From CAVQRC01 sp963715045 (GTDB lineage Bacteria; Planctomycetota; Planctomycetia; Pirellulales; Lacipirellulaceae): 64,000 bases of DNA. Made by a program: the position numbers and the translations under genes. Each line of letters begins with the position of its first letter. Position 1 is the stretch's first letter. Of this stretch, positions 28,001 through 37,600 are shown in pieces. The stretch is taken from positions 1 through 64,000 of the forward strand of contig CAVQRC010000018.1 in assembly GCA_963715045.1 (NCBI GenBank), read 5' to 3'. Under the pieces are notes generated by a model. It did no database searches. It was not told where the DNA came from and was given only the letters and a program-made list of their open reading frames with translations.

Positions 28001-28414
28001 GCGCTCATGGATGCCGGCAGCCGGAGGTTCCGGCCGGTCTTGCTGACCACCGTGACGACCGTCGGGGGACTGATGCCGATCCTGCTGGAGACTTCGCTGC
28101 AGGCCCAGATCCTGATCCCCATGGCGACCAGCATTGCGTTCGGCGAGATCTTCGCCACGGTCCTCGTGCTGTACCAGGTCCCGGTCGGGTATTCGCTCTA
28201 CTGGTCGGCGCAGGAAGGCCTGCGACGACTGACTCGCGGCGGCGAAACCGTGCCGGCCGTGGAGGAGGGCGTGGCGGGCGGTCGTGTCGCACCTCAGGAA
28301 ACTTCGCAGACCGCGGCTGCCGTTGCTCGAGTGATTCTGGCGGGGCGGAATGCCGCGTGCGGTTGTAAGGCTGGCCATCTCTCGGCGGCCGGCCAATCCG
28401 CGGGCGGCCACTGA
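25058..28414 (+). CDS. RND-superfamily efflux pump (AcrB/HAE1-like)
   Basis: A proton-driven inner-membrane transporter of 1118 residues. Twelve membrane spans fall in the usual two groups. The first is near the N-terminus (NTPAMNMLMIVVLAVGWF) and residues 340-560; there GIVVDDAIVVGENIYAH carries the paired Asp of transmembrane helix 4 that relay protons. The second half repeats this around residue 860-1040 (SGIVVNDSIVLVDF). Large periplasmic porter loops lie between. The divergent HAE3-like sequence and a 50-residue Cys/Gly-containing tail prevent substrate assignment. It starts 7 bases after the adaptor stop. The frame is intact over 3.3 kb. Confidence 0.93.
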   Translation: MKSLVRWAIANTPAMNMLMIVVLAVGWFSFTGLRRETFPDFDIDTILVSVPYPGAAPQEVEEGICQKIEEAVRSIEGVKKVTSVAAESAGSVVLELDADVRNPDRVLDEVRSEVDRIPSFPVESEDPEIRRVTTRRSAIRVAVLGPESLTVAAELELRDLAERVRDELLLLEGVSQVDFIGGRDYQIDVEISEATLRAHGLTLTEVAEIVRRENRELPAGLIRGESQEVLLRGNNRRTTGEAIAELPVISQPSGAVLTLGDLGEVRDEFEDVAAINRINGRPAMAMSVERSSAEDMLAMVDAVQDYAARKQLPPGYELLTWSDQSVEVRGRLNLLYKNAFLGLLIVFALLVLFLDLRLAFWVAMGIPFSVLAAGAYLYFGGQTLNMISMFAFVMAMGIVVDDAIVVGENIYAHRQQGKSYKQAAIDGTYEVMPSVLTSVTTTIMAFAPLLFVSGMMGKFMAVMPAAIIAMLVASLFESMTILPCHLAHRDGMVFKVIRVVLYAFAWLVPVIHELNRQATRVLTWYIENIYLPTLAWALRNRSVMVAGCVGLLIVAIGFVRAGITPFVLFPKVDANTVSATIAFPDGTPERVTDQWTRHIEDAFWRVNERLASNGDVIGKTSYRVVGSQLSNQGGPPGGGATLTGSHVGSVEVELLDTELREISSEQIVNEWRKEIGPIPGAESLSVGARNFGPGGIPIEFKVLADMQHVEDLEEVVERCKHQLREYPGVFDVADDSVPGKWEYRFRVKPAAAALGVRTADLAETVRAAYYGQEVMRLQRGRHEVKLMVRYPREDRQRMANFDEVRIRLDDGIERPITEVAQIDVVRGYSEINRVNQKRSITITADVDDTVANAANIVADLRTSFMPEMLAEYPAVSVRWEGQAEQTRESLDSMKRGFAVAVLAMFLLLTFEFKSYFQPLLILMIVPFGVIGAIAGHALLGMPLTMFSMFGLVALSGIVVNDSIVLVDFINSRMRDGLPIDEALMDAGSRRFRPVLLTTVTTVGGLMPILLETSLQAQILIPMATSIAFGEIFATVLVLYQVPVGYSLYWSAQEGLRRLTRGGETVPAVEEGVAGGRVAPQETSQTAAAVARVILAGRNAACGCKAGHLSAAGQSAGGH

Positions 28415-28436
28415 GAATCGACCGTCGACCGCGGCG

Positions 28437-28471
28437 TCCAAAACAAAGCGGTGATGAATCACCGCACTCCA
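28437..28471. repeat. 35-bp palindromic dispersed repeat, copy 2
   Basis: The same element as 15699-15733, in reverse orientation, matching 34 of 35 bases and centred on GCGGTGAT-GA-ATCACCGC. It begins 23 bases after the pump stop codon, so it could act as a 3' stem-loop for the efflux operon. Confidence 0.85.
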
Positions 28472-28567
28472 CACCGGATTGTCCTTCACGCAGGGTTGTG
28501 AGATAACACGCGTCTCTTGTTTCGCGGCATTTATCGCGCTTAAACACAGCTCAGCGAGGGGGACGAC

Positions 28568-29878
28568 GTGTCAGCCTTTCCCGAAATCCAGCGGATCCAA
28601 TACGAGGGACCCGGGTCCAAGCAACCCGCTCGCGTTCAAGCACTACCAGCAAGACGAAGTCGTGGCCGGCAAGACGATGCGCGACCATCTTCGTTTCAGC
28701 GTGGCCTACTGGCACACGTTTCGCGGCGGAGGCACCGATCCGTTCGGAGCGGCGACCATGTTGCGGCCCTGGGAAGACGGCAGCGACTCCGTTGCCAATG
28801 CCCAGAATCGGGCCCGCGTCGCCTTCGAATTCATCGACAAGCTGTCGGCGCCGTTTTATTGCTTTCACGATCGGGACGTCGCCCCGGAAGGCAAATCGCT
28901 CGCGGAGTCGAATCGCAATCTCGACCAGGTAGTCGACGTGCTCGAACAAGAGCAGCAACGAACCGGCATCCAGTTGCTGTGGGGAACGGCGAACCTGTTC
29001 AGCAATCCCCGCTACATGCACGGAGCCGCCACGAGCCCCAATTCCGAGGCCTTCGCGTTCGCGGCCGCACAGGTCAAGAAGGCGATCGAGGTCACCCATC
29101 GACTGGGGGGCGCCGGATACGTCTTCTGGGGAGGTCGCGAGGGCTATCAGACCCTCTGGAATACCGACATGAAACGCGAGCTCGACCACCTCGCGAGGTT
29201 TCTCCACATGGCGGTCGACTATGCCCGGGAAATCGGCTTCGCAGGCCAGTTCTACATCGAGCCCAAGCCGAAAGAACCCACCAAGCATCAATACGACTCC
29301 GATGCGGCCGCGTGCCTCAACTTCCTCCGCGAGCACGATCTACTCGGGCCCCTGAAGCTGAATATCGAAACCAACCATGCGACACTCGCCGGACACTCGA
29401 TGCAGCACGATCTTGAGGTGGCCGCTTCGGCCGGGCGCTCGGTTCGATCGATGCGAACACGGGCGATATGCTGCTCGGCTGGGACACGGATCAGTTTCCG
29501 ACGGACATCTATTTGACGACGTCCGTGATGTACACGTTGCTGAAGTACGGCGGGTTTACGACAGGCGGGCTGAACTTCGATGCCAAGGTACGCCGTGAAA
29601 GCTTTGAACCCATCGACCTGTTTTACGCCCACATCGGTGGCATGGATGCGTTCGCTCGCGGATTGAAAGTGGCCGCCGCGATGCACGCCGACGGAGTGAT
29701 CGAAGGGTTCGTCAAAGATCGTTACGCCAGTTGGGACAGCGGCCTCGGCAAGGAGATCGAGAGCGGCGATCACACGCTCAGTTCGCTGGAAGCGGTGATG
29801 CTCGCCAAGGGAGAGGTCAGTGGGACCGGCAGCGGCCGACAGGAATGGCTGGAAAACATGATCAATACCTATTTGTGA
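28568..29878 (+). pseudogene. xylA: Xylose isomerase, two compensating frameshifts
   Basis: Interconverts D-xylose and D-xylulose (also glucose/fructose) in the cytoplasm using divalent metal. Strong matches include FKHYQQDEVVAGKTMRDHLR, FSVAYWHTFRGGGTDPFG, the catalytic-histidine segment FYCFHDRDVAPEG, YVFWGGREGYQTLWNTD, FYIEPKPKEPTKHQYD and GWDTDQFPTD. One extra base near 28623 (AAGCAACCC where AAGAACCC is expected) shifts the frame, and one lost base near 29436 restores it. Start and stop are therefore in frame and the length, 436 codons, is normal. The catalytic residues are all present, so assembly error is likely. The ABC ATPase gene starts 8 bases downstream. Confidence 0.9.
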
Positions 29879-29885
29879 TCCACAC

Positions 29886-30692
29886 ATGCTGCTTGACGTC
29901 GATCGCGTATCGCATCGTGCCGGGAACGTCCGGTTGCTGGATCGCGTGAGCTGGCAGGTCGCGCAGGGGCAGCATTGGGCCGTGCTCGGTGCCAATGGTG
30001 CCGGCAAGACCACGTTGCTGCGGGTCGCGAGTGGTTATCTGTGGCCGAACGCGGGTGGCCGCGTGCGGTGGCTCGACCGCCCGACGACCGATCTCGCCGA
30101 GCTTCGATCACGAATCGGTTGGGTGACCTGCGAGCTGCTGCGGCGGATTCCCGCTCGCGAACCGGCCCTCGACACCGTTCTCAGTGGAATGTTCGGACAG
30201 TGGGGACTCAAACGCTTACTGTTCCGCAAGCCGATTCCCCCGGCGTACGTCCGCCGCGCCGAATCGATGTTGCAGCAGATTCACTGCGGCTATCTCGCAG
30301 ATCGTCCGTTCGGCATTCTGTCGCAGGGCGAACAGCAACTGGTATTGATCGCCCGGGCGCTGATCACCGACCCCGTCGTGGTCTTTCTTGACGAGCCGTG
30401 CGCGGGTCTCGATCCCGGAGCGCGTGAGCGGTTTCTGGCGAAGCTCGAGCACCTGGCCGCCTCGGCCACCGACTACAGCTTCGTACTCGTGACACATCAC
30501 CTCGAGGAGATCGTTCCGGCCTTCGGGCACACGCTGGTCTTGAAGCGGGGCCAGATCCTCGAGCAGGGCAAGACGAACGAGATTGTCACCCCCGAGCTGA
30601 TCAATCGGTTGTATGAAACGACCGTCGCAGAAGTACTCCTTCGCGATGGAAGGCGATGGCCCGTGTGGGGAATCGACCCGCTGCCGCGTTAA
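29886..30692 (+). CDS. ABC transporter ATP-binding protein
   Basis: A single nucleotide-binding domain of 268 residues. It has Walker A GANGAGKTT (about 38-46), signature LSQGEQQ (about 141), Walker B VVVFLDEP (about 163) and an H-loop VLVTHHLEE. It resembles the ModF/YlmA-like stand-alone ATPases rather than sugar importers. No permease or binding protein is nearby, so its partner is unknown. It follows xylA by 7 bases, probably in the same transcript. Its TAA stop overlaps the stop of the convergent glycosyltransferase gene in the palindrome GTTAAC. Confidence 0.88.
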   Translation: MLLDVDRVSHRAGNVRLLDRVSWQVAQGQHWAVLGANGAGKTTLLRVASGYLWPNAGGRVRWLDRPTTDLAELRSRIGWVTCELLRRIPAREPALDTVLSGMFGQWGLKRLLFRKPIPPAYVRRAESMLQQIHCGYLADRPFGILSQGEQQLVLIARALITDPVVVFLDEPCAGLDPGARERFLAKLEHLAASATDYSFVLVTHHLEEIVPAFGHTLVLKRGQILEQGKTNEIVTPELINRLYETTVAEVLLRDGRRWPVWGIDPLPR

Positions 30693-31764
30693 CCGGGATC
30701 TGCCGCGGAAACGTAGATCATGCGGCGATGGATGACCTGCGCGGCGAGTGGCTCGAGCTGAGCCAGGAATCGCTCGAGCAGTTTGGGGCGACTGCGGGAG
30801 TAACCGCCGTGTTTGAGCGACTCCTCGACGAACCGTCGGTTCTCGCCGAGGATCTCAGGCCGCTGCCCGCAGAGAGCCATGGCACGCTTGATGGCCGGGA
30901 CCACCGGTTCGTGATCGGCCACATGGATCATGTTGTGCGTTGGCAGCGGGGCCAGCATGTGGACGTGGTGAAAGTCGGTCGTCACGATCATCGCTCCGGC
31001 GTAAATCGCTTCGTAGTGGCGGTAGGTCCAGGGAGCCATACCCCGCGGGGTCAGCAGAACCTTGCTGTGGCGGAGGGCATGAAAGTACCGCGAGAAGCGA
31101 ACCCGCCGAGAGAGAAACAGGTCGTCGAGGTTGCCGAATTGCTGCTCGACTTCGGGGCGGAGGGGCGAGTCCGTGAGTCCCCCCAGAAATTCCACTGGGG
31201 TGCCTGTCGACGGATCTCCAGCAGCCACTCGACGCGTTGGTGATAGGGTGGTCGGTCCGCCTCGAGGGTCTCGGCCGGGCGTGTCGGATTACCGAGAAAG
31301 GCGACGTCGATCGGGCGTCGGTTCCAGCCGCTCGAATCATCCCGCGGCAGCAGAGAACGAAAGCGGACGTGAAGTGAAAGCCGTGACGGTCGCCGGACCG
31401 GGGCCATGCACATCTTCAGTGGGAAGTCCCATCGATCGTCGACCCAGGCCTTGAAGTAACGGTCGGTGAGGCTCAACAGCAACTGGCGATCGGAGTTGCC
31501 CCACATCAGTTCGTTGTTGTCGGTGAGATCGAAAAGCGCCAGTTGGCCGTAGTCCAGGCGGGAAAGGTGTTCGCGTCCGAAGGGCGTCGGAAGTCCCAGG
31601 AAGACCACATCGGCGGTCTGGCGACCGGCGGCAAGCAGTTCGCTGGGCGAGCAGATCCGCACCGCCCGGCGGCCGAAATAGGCCGCCAGAAACCAATACA
31701 GCGATCGGCCGCGGACGCCCCTGCCCCATTGAGGCAGATCGCTCTCGACTATCAGGAATCGCAT
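30689..31764 (-). pseudogene. Glycosyltransferase-like protein (exostosin-type), one frameshift
   Basis: About 358 residues if the frame is restored. The N-terminus MRFLIVESDLPQWGRG is typical of surface-polysaccharide glycosyltransferases. The C-terminal half has the exostosin/GT-B-like stretch KVLLTPRGMAPWTYRHYEAI followed by GAMIVTTDFHHVHML, where a donor-sugar site would lie. The frame breaks near 31195 in a CACCCC run: EIRRQAP continues as VEFLGGLTDSPLRPE in the next frame. ATG 31764 was preferred to an upstream GTG-type start. It converges on the ABC gene with a 4-base overlap. Donor and acceptor are unknown. Confidence 0.6.
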
Positions 31765-32065
31765 GGCCGTACTGTGGTGGAAACGAGGGGCGGAGATTTT
31801 GGGGCGGTAGTAACGCAAAACCCTGCCGCCGCGTCAATGCCAATGCCGTTGCACGCGTTTTCCCGGTTCGCCCAGAGCACCCAGGGTGCACGAATGGGCT
31901 GGTTTGTGTCGCTCAAGCGGCACGGCGATGAGAATGACTAAGGACTAATGACTAAGGAATCCCCAATGACGAATTCCCAACAACAAGAAGTGGCATTGTG
32001 AAGTTCGTCCTTCTTCATTGGTCATTTCAGCCGCCCGCCGTGCGTGCAAGTAGCATCCCTGTTTC
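31765..32065. other. Repeat-bearing gap; no gene
   Basis: Apart from the dispersed repeat at 31905-31990, nothing codes here. The segment upstream of the glycosyltransferase must hold its promoter. Confidence 0.4.
31905..31990. repeat. Dispersed AATGACTAAGGA repeat, copy b
   Basis: Begins TGTCGCTCAAGCGGCACGG, then AATGACTAAGGACTAATGAC and CCCCAATGACGAATTCCC. It matches copy a across its whole length. It also matches copy e (minus strand) on the other side as far as CAACAAGAAGTGG, which copy a lacks. Confidence 0.85.
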
Positions 32066-32674
32066 TTAGACTCCCCGCTCGGACAGCGCGTCCGCCAGCG
32101 CATCGGTGGTCGTGAAGAGGACCGCGTCGAGCCCGACCTCGAGGGCGGCGGCGACATTTTCGGGCCGGTCATCGACGAAGAAAACCTCCGCGGCGGCCAC
32201 ACCGGCGGCCTGGACCGCGGCTTCGTAGATGTCTCGGGTCGGTTTGAGGAAACCGACTTCATAGCTCAACACGAACTGCTCGAACCGGCCTGGCAGAATC
32301 TCCGCGTAGCGACCGGCCGTGATCCAACGCCAATGCCACGGATTCGTGTTGGACAACACACCCGTTCGATGGCCGCGGTCGGCGAGACGGCTGAGCCACG
32401 GCAAGACGGCCCGGTTGAGCGTGAAGATGTCACTGGTGGCGATTTCGAGTGCCTGGCGATCCGGTCGCGTCCCGGTCCGCTCGCAAAACTCTTGGAAGAA
32501 CTCCTCTTCCGTTATCTGGCCCGATTCGAAGGCGAAGAACCGCGGAATTTCGAGAAACTCCTGGCGGACGAGTTCGGCCGGGACGCCCGCCACCGCCGCC
32601 ATTTGCCGGCACATCTGCTCGTGGCAAAAGGTGCACAGAACGTTACCGAGGTCAAAGTAGAAGTACGCGGGCAT
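32066..32674 (-). CDS. HAD-family phosphatase, YihX-like
   Basis: A cytoplasmic haloacid-dehalogenase fold phosphatase of about 202 residues. Motif I is YFYFDLGNVLCTF, the DLGN variant found in E. coli YihX (alpha-glucose-1-phosphatase), where the second Asp is replaced by Gly. Motif II is GVLSNTNPWHW, motif III the lysine in GFLKPTRDIYE, and motif IV is VFFVDDRPENVAAA. ATG 32674 puts motif I five residues from the start; an upstream in-frame start at 32713 would add 13 residues. It is divergent from ilvD, and the intervening gap holds hairpin repeat copy B. The real substrate could be another small phosphate ester. Confidence 0.85.
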   Translation of the reverse strand: MPAYFYFDLGNVLCTFCHEQMCRQMAAVAGVPAELVRQEFLEIPRFFAFESGQITEEEFFQEFCERTGTRPDRQALEIATSDIFTLNRAVLPWLSRLADRGHRTGVLSNTNPWHWRWITAGRYAEILPGRFEQFVLSYEVGFLKPTRDIYEAAVQAAGVAAAEVFFVDDRPENVAAALEVGLDAVLFTTTDALADALSERGV

Positions 32675-32736
32675 CGTCTTTTGGCGGCCAGGTGCGTGAC
32701 CGCGGCTGGGCATGTTTTGGTTGCGGCGTTAAGATT

Positions 32737-32817
32737 GGGAGCCGCTCCCAAAACTGGTTTCAGCGAGCGAAGTCCCCGGCCGTGGGATACGTTTGCTGAG
32801 ATTTCGGGACAGGTACT
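32737..32817 (+). repeat. CGGCCG-loop hairpin repeat, copy B
   Basis: TCAGCGAGCG (32760-32769) pairs over all ten bases, with two G-T wobbles, with CGTTTGCTGA (32790-32799). An inner TCCC/GGGA stem encloses the conserved CGGCCGT loop. The block aligns with 49801-49882 at about 80% identity by hand. It ends 73 bases before the ilvD ATG. Confidence 0.8.
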
Positions 32818-32890
32818 CCGCCTCATCGAGCATCAGCATCTCAAAAGGCTGGTCGACTCTCCACCCCCCACCGATCTGAATACGCAAGTC

Positions 32891-34573
32891 ATGACCGAAC
32901 CGCTCAACCGTTACAGCCGCCGTTTGACGCAGGTCAAGTCACAGGGATCATCGCAGGCGATGCTCTATGCCACGGGGATGACCGAAGAGGACATGGACAA
33001 GCCGCAGGTCGGCATCGCGAGTGTGTGGTACGACGGCAATCCGTGCAACATGCACTTACTCGACCTGGCCGACAAGGTGAAAGAGGGTGTCGTGGCAGCC
33101 GGGCTCGTGGGGATGCGGTTCAATACGATTGGCGTGAGCGACGGCATCTCGATGGGCACTCCCGGAATGAGCTTCTCGCTGCAGTCTCGCGATTTGATCG
33201 CGGACTCGATTGAAACCGTCATGGGAGCGCAATACTACGACGCCTGCATCACCTTGCCGGGTTGCGACAAGAATATGCCGGGCTGCTTGATGGCGTTGGG
33301 GCGATTGAATCGTCCCGGCCTGATGGTGTACGGCGGGACGATCCGGGCGGGGCATACCACGACCGGCGAGAAGGTCGACATCGTCAACTCGCTGGAGTGT
33401 TACGGGCAATACGTGCGGGGGGCCATCGACGATGCCCAGCGTCGCGACATTGTCCGACACGCCTGCCCGGGGGCCGGCGCTTGTGGGGGGATGTACACGG
33501 CCAACACGATGGCCACGGCGATCGAAGCGTTGGGGATGACGCTCCCGTACAGTTCGTCGGTTCCGGCCGAAGATCCGGACAAACTTCAGGAGTGCCTTCA
33601 GGCGGGCGAGGCGATCCGGACGTGTCTCGAGCGGGACATCAAGCCCCGCGATGTAATGACTCGCGAAGCGTTCGAGAACGCGCTGACCATCACGATGGCC
33701 GTGGGCGGTTCGACGAATGCCGTATTGCATCTGATCGCGATGGCTCGGGCGGTAGAGGTTCCGCTGACGATTGACGACTTCCACACGTTCAGCGAGAAGA
33801 CGCCGTTTCTGTGTGATCTGCGACCGAGCGGCAAGTATGTGCAGGAAGATCTCCACGCGGTCGGCGGTACACCGGCAGTGATGAAGCTGTTGCTCTCGGA
33901 GGGGCTGCTGCACGGCGACTGTCTGACGGTGACGGGCAAGACAGTGGCGGAGAATCTCGCGGAGTTACCGGGCCTTCAGGCAGGGCAGGATATCGTGCGT
34001 CCGCTCAGCAATCCGATCAAAGCGACGGGCCACCTGCGAATCATGCGGGGTAACCTGTGTCCCGAGGGGGCGGTTGCGAAGATCACCGGCAAGGAGGGGC
34101 TGTCTTTTTCGGGACGGGCGAACTGCTTCGACTCGGAGGAGGAGATGCTGGCTGCGTTGGAACAGAACCAGATCGAGAAGGGCGACGTGGTGATCATCCG
34201 CTACGAGGGTCCCAAGGGCGGCCCCGGCATGCCCGAGATGCTCACACCGACCGCGGCCATCGTCGGTGCCGGGCTGGGCTCCGAGGTGGCGATGTTGACG
34301 GATGGGCGGTTCAGCGGCGGCTCGCACGGATTCATCGTCGGCCACATCACTCCCGAGGCACAGGAAGGGGGTCCGATCGGGCTGGTCGAGACGGGCGACG
34401 CGATCACGATTGATGCCGAGGCCAACCAGATCAACGTCGAACTCGATCCGGCCGAATGGGACCGCCGCCGCCAGGCCTGGAAGCAACCCGCTTATAAAGC
34501 CACGCGCGGTACGCTTTACAAGTACATCAAGAACGTCAAGAGCGCGTCCGAGGGGTGCGTGACCGACGAGTAG
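32891..34573 (+). CDS. ilvD: Dihydroxy-acid dehydratase
   Basis: Dehydrates 2,3-dihydroxy-isovalerate and 2,3-dihydroxy-3-methylvalerate to the 2-keto acids of valine and isoleucine synthesis. The 560-residue protein is full length. Cys52 (NPCNMH), Cys125 (GCDKNMPG) and Cys198 (CPGAGACGGMYTANTM) are positioned to hold the iron-sulfur cluster. The C-terminal DGRFSGGSHGFIVGHITPEA is the second family signature. ATG 32891 starts the MTEPLNRYSR leader; no strong ribosome site is visible. It stands alone, with hairpin repeat B upstream and the AATGACTAAGGA repeat downstream. Confidence 0.97.
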   Translation: MTEPLNRYSRRLTQVKSQGSSQAMLYATGMTEEDMDKPQVGIASVWYDGNPCNMHLLDLADKVKEGVVAAGLVGMRFNTIGVSDGISMGTPGMSFSLQSRDLIADSIETVMGAQYYDACITLPGCDKNMPGCLMALGRLNRPGLMVYGGTIRAGHTTTGEKVDIVNSLECYGQYVRGAIDDAQRRDIVRHACPGAGACGGMYTANTMATAIEALGMTLPYSSSVPAEDPDKLQECLQAGEAIRTCLERDIKPRDVMTREAFENALTITMAVGGSTNAVLHLIAMARAVEVPLTIDDFHTFSEKTPFLCDLRPSGKYVQEDLHAVGGTPAVMKLLLSEGLLHGDCLTVTGKTVAENLAELPGLQAGQDIVRPLSNPIKATGHLRIMRGNLCPEGAVAKITGKEGLSFSGRANCFDSEEEMLAALEQNQIEKGDVVIIRYEGPKGGPGMPEMLTPTAAIVGAGLGSEVAMLTDGRFSGGSHGFIVGHITPEAQEGGPIGLVETGDAITIDAEANQINVELDPAEWDRRRQAWKQPAYKATRGTLYKYIKNVKSASEGCVTDE

Positions 34574-34588
34574 ACGGTGCGGCTTAAG

Positions 34589-34668
34589 CAATGACTAATG
34601 ACTAAGGACTAATCACTAAGGAATACCGAAACCCGAATGACCAGGGGTTAGTCAGTCATAAGTCCTTC
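34589..34668. repeat. Dispersed AATGACTAAGGA repeat, copy c
   Basis: Tandem AATGACT/AAGGACT units begin 15 bases after the ilvD stop and are followed by CCCGAATGACC. A short inverted stretch (TTAGTCAGTCATAAGTCCTT) can fold back on them. The block ends 15 bases before the kinase ATG. Confidence 0.8.
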
Positions 34669-34683
34669 TACATCCGAAGCGCG

Positions 34684-37600
34684 ATGCTCCCTCCAGAGCC
34701 GTCAATTCGAGCAGCGACGTGGACGCGGTTGCGAGAGGAGCTCGAGCGGGGCGTCTTGTTGGGCCACTTCGGAGTTGCGGGCAAACTCCTCGACCGCCAG
34801 CCCGAACTCGCAGCCGATCGAGATTTCGCCCTGGAGCTGATCTACCTCGAGTACACGTTGCTCGAGCAGAGCGGCGCGGCGCCTCCTCTCGAGTCGTTTT
34901 GCGCTCAGTATCCGCAATGGGAGGATTCGCTGCGGCGGATTCTCATGATCCACTCGGCGATGGCCGGCTCGCTCGACTTGCCGGTCGAACAAGAGACGCC
35001 CCGTAACTGGGACGACACCCTTGCCAATCTACCGCTCCAAGCACAGGTCGCGGACGCCGCGAGCGAGGTTCGTGCCCCTGAGGGCTACGTCGTTCTGGCC
35101 GAGCTCGGCCGCGGGGCGATGGGCGTCGTGTATCGGGCCAGGCAACTCAAGCTCGATCGCAACGTCGCGCTGAAGATGATCCGGTCGCCGCTGGTGGGTC
35201 GCGAAGAGCGGATCCGCTTTCGCCAGGAAGCCGAGTCCGCGGCGGCGATCAAGCATCCGGGGATCGTCGCGATCTACGACGTGGGGGTGGTCGGCGAATG
35301 GCCCTATCTGGCCATGGAACTGGTGACCGGCGGATCCCTGGCCGATCATCTTCGCGACCATCCGTTGCCACCGGAGCAAGTCGCTCGGCTCATGCAGCGG
35401 GTCGCCGAGGCGGTCGACGCGGCCCATCGGCACGGCGTCATCCATCGCGATCTCAAACCGGCCAACATCATGCTCGAGGAAGACGGGACGCCGCGGTTGA
35501 CCGATTTCGGATTGGCCAAGCGGTTGTGGCGCGACGACGCCTCGAGCGAACCGGGGACGCTGACGCAATCGAACCAGATGATCGGTACGCCGTGCTACAT
35601 GGCTCCCGAACAGGCATCCGGTCAGTCGCGGCGGGTCGGTCCTGCGGCCGATGTGTATGCGATCGGGGCGATCCTGTACGAGGCCCTGACCGGTGTCACT
35701 CCGTTTCGAGGGGGATCGCCGATCGAGTTGGTCGAGCAGATTCTGTATGCCGAGCCAATCGCCGTTCGTCGGCTTCGCCCCCAGGTGCCGCGAGACCTGG
35801 AAACCATTACGTTGAAGTGTCTTCAAAAGCGTCCCGATCGACGCTACGACTCGGCTGCCGCCGTGGCCGCAGACCTCGGACTCTATCTCGAGGGCCGGCC
35901 AATCCACGCCCGTCCGGTCACGACACTCGAACGCGGATGGAGGTGGTGTGTCCGTAAGCCGCTCGTCGCCACACTCGTCGCCGCCTTGTTGATCGTGACG
36001 ACCGTCGGATTCGCCACCGTGCTCGGGATGTGGCGTCGATCCGAGAATCTCCGCGTCGTGGCCGAGAACAAGGAACGCGAGGCCGTCAACAGTCTCGTGC
36101 AGGCCAACGAAAGCCAACGGCTCGCCCGCCAGACGGTCGACGACTACATCGTCAATGTGAGCAAGGACCTCAAACTTCAGGACGAGGATCTCCGCCCCCT
36201 TCGCAGGCAACTCCTCGAACAGGCCGTCCCGTTTTACGAAGAACTCATCCGGACGTATCAGGATCAACCGGAGTTGCGTCAGGAGCGGGCAGACGCCCTC
36301 CTCAGGCTCGGAGTGATCATTCGTGAAATCGACGACGAAGTGCGATCGCGAGAGCTCATCGAGGCGGCCATCGCCGGTTATGAGCAACTGATCAACACCG
36401 ATCCGGACGACGCGGCCTACGCTCGGGGACTTGCCAGGTGCCTTCGCGAAGCGTGCAACATCTATAGCGCCACGGGCAGTTCACAGCAGGCGGTTGCGGC
36501 GGCCGGGCGGGCAATCGAGATCCTCCGTCACCGCTGCGACGTTGAACCCGGGGACGAGTCGGCGCTCTACGAACTGGGTCGGGCCTACAATGACCGCAGC
36601 ACGACCCACATGCACCTCGAAGCGTTCGATGCCGCCGAGGCAGACCTGCTAGCCGCCGCAGAAATCTACGGCCAGCTCATTCAGTTGGCACCAGAGAACA
36701 CAGGCTATCGCAGCGAGCTGATCCTCACCAAGAACAATCTCAGTGGGATCTACGCTCAGCAACGTCGTTACGACGAAGCTGAGAAGCTGCTCGATGAGTC
36801 GCTTGTCCTGCAGCAGCAATGCATCGAACTGGGCGACTCGGACGCCAAGACGGCCTACAACCTCGGGGTGACCCAGAGCAGTCTCGCAATTGTGTACGCG
36901 TCTCAGGGGCGGTTAGCCGAATTCGACACCACCATGCGGACCGCGATCGAAACACTCGGCCGCGTCGCCCGCGAAAACCCGAGCGTGCCCAGGTACCGGG
37001 ACTATCTGGCCTCGATGCAGTACAACTTCGCCCACTTTCTCCAGCGGCAGGGAAAATCTGACGAGGCCGAACAGCAGCTCCTGCTCGCCCGCCCGATCTC
37101 TGAGCGGCTGGTCCGCGAGCACCCGACCAACATCGAATACCGCCGGATCCTGGGGATGCTATGCATCAAGCTGGCCTCGATCTACGACGACACAGGACGT
37201 ACCGACGATGCCCTGGCGACCTACCGCGCGGCCATTGAACAGCATGAGCAGATGGTGGCGATTGAGCCGCGGAGGCTCGCGTCGCAGCAGGCGCTCTATC
37301 AGAGCTGGTTCGGTTGGATGTCGATGCTCTACCGGGAGCGGCGGTACGGCGAGCTGGAGAGCCCGCTACTCGAGGTGATTCGAAGACTTGAGCCACTCGT
37401 TGCAGCGCACCAAGACCAGTACGCACCTGCGAGACCTGCTGGCGCGATTTCGCCACTTGATTGGTCACACTTACACGAAGCAAGGGCAACCGGAACTTGG
37501 ACGTGAGCTGCTGCTACGGGCAAGATCCGAGTGTACGGCCGTCGCCGCCGCATTTCCCGACGAGGTATCGATTCGGCGCACCCTGGCTGCGACTTGCCAG

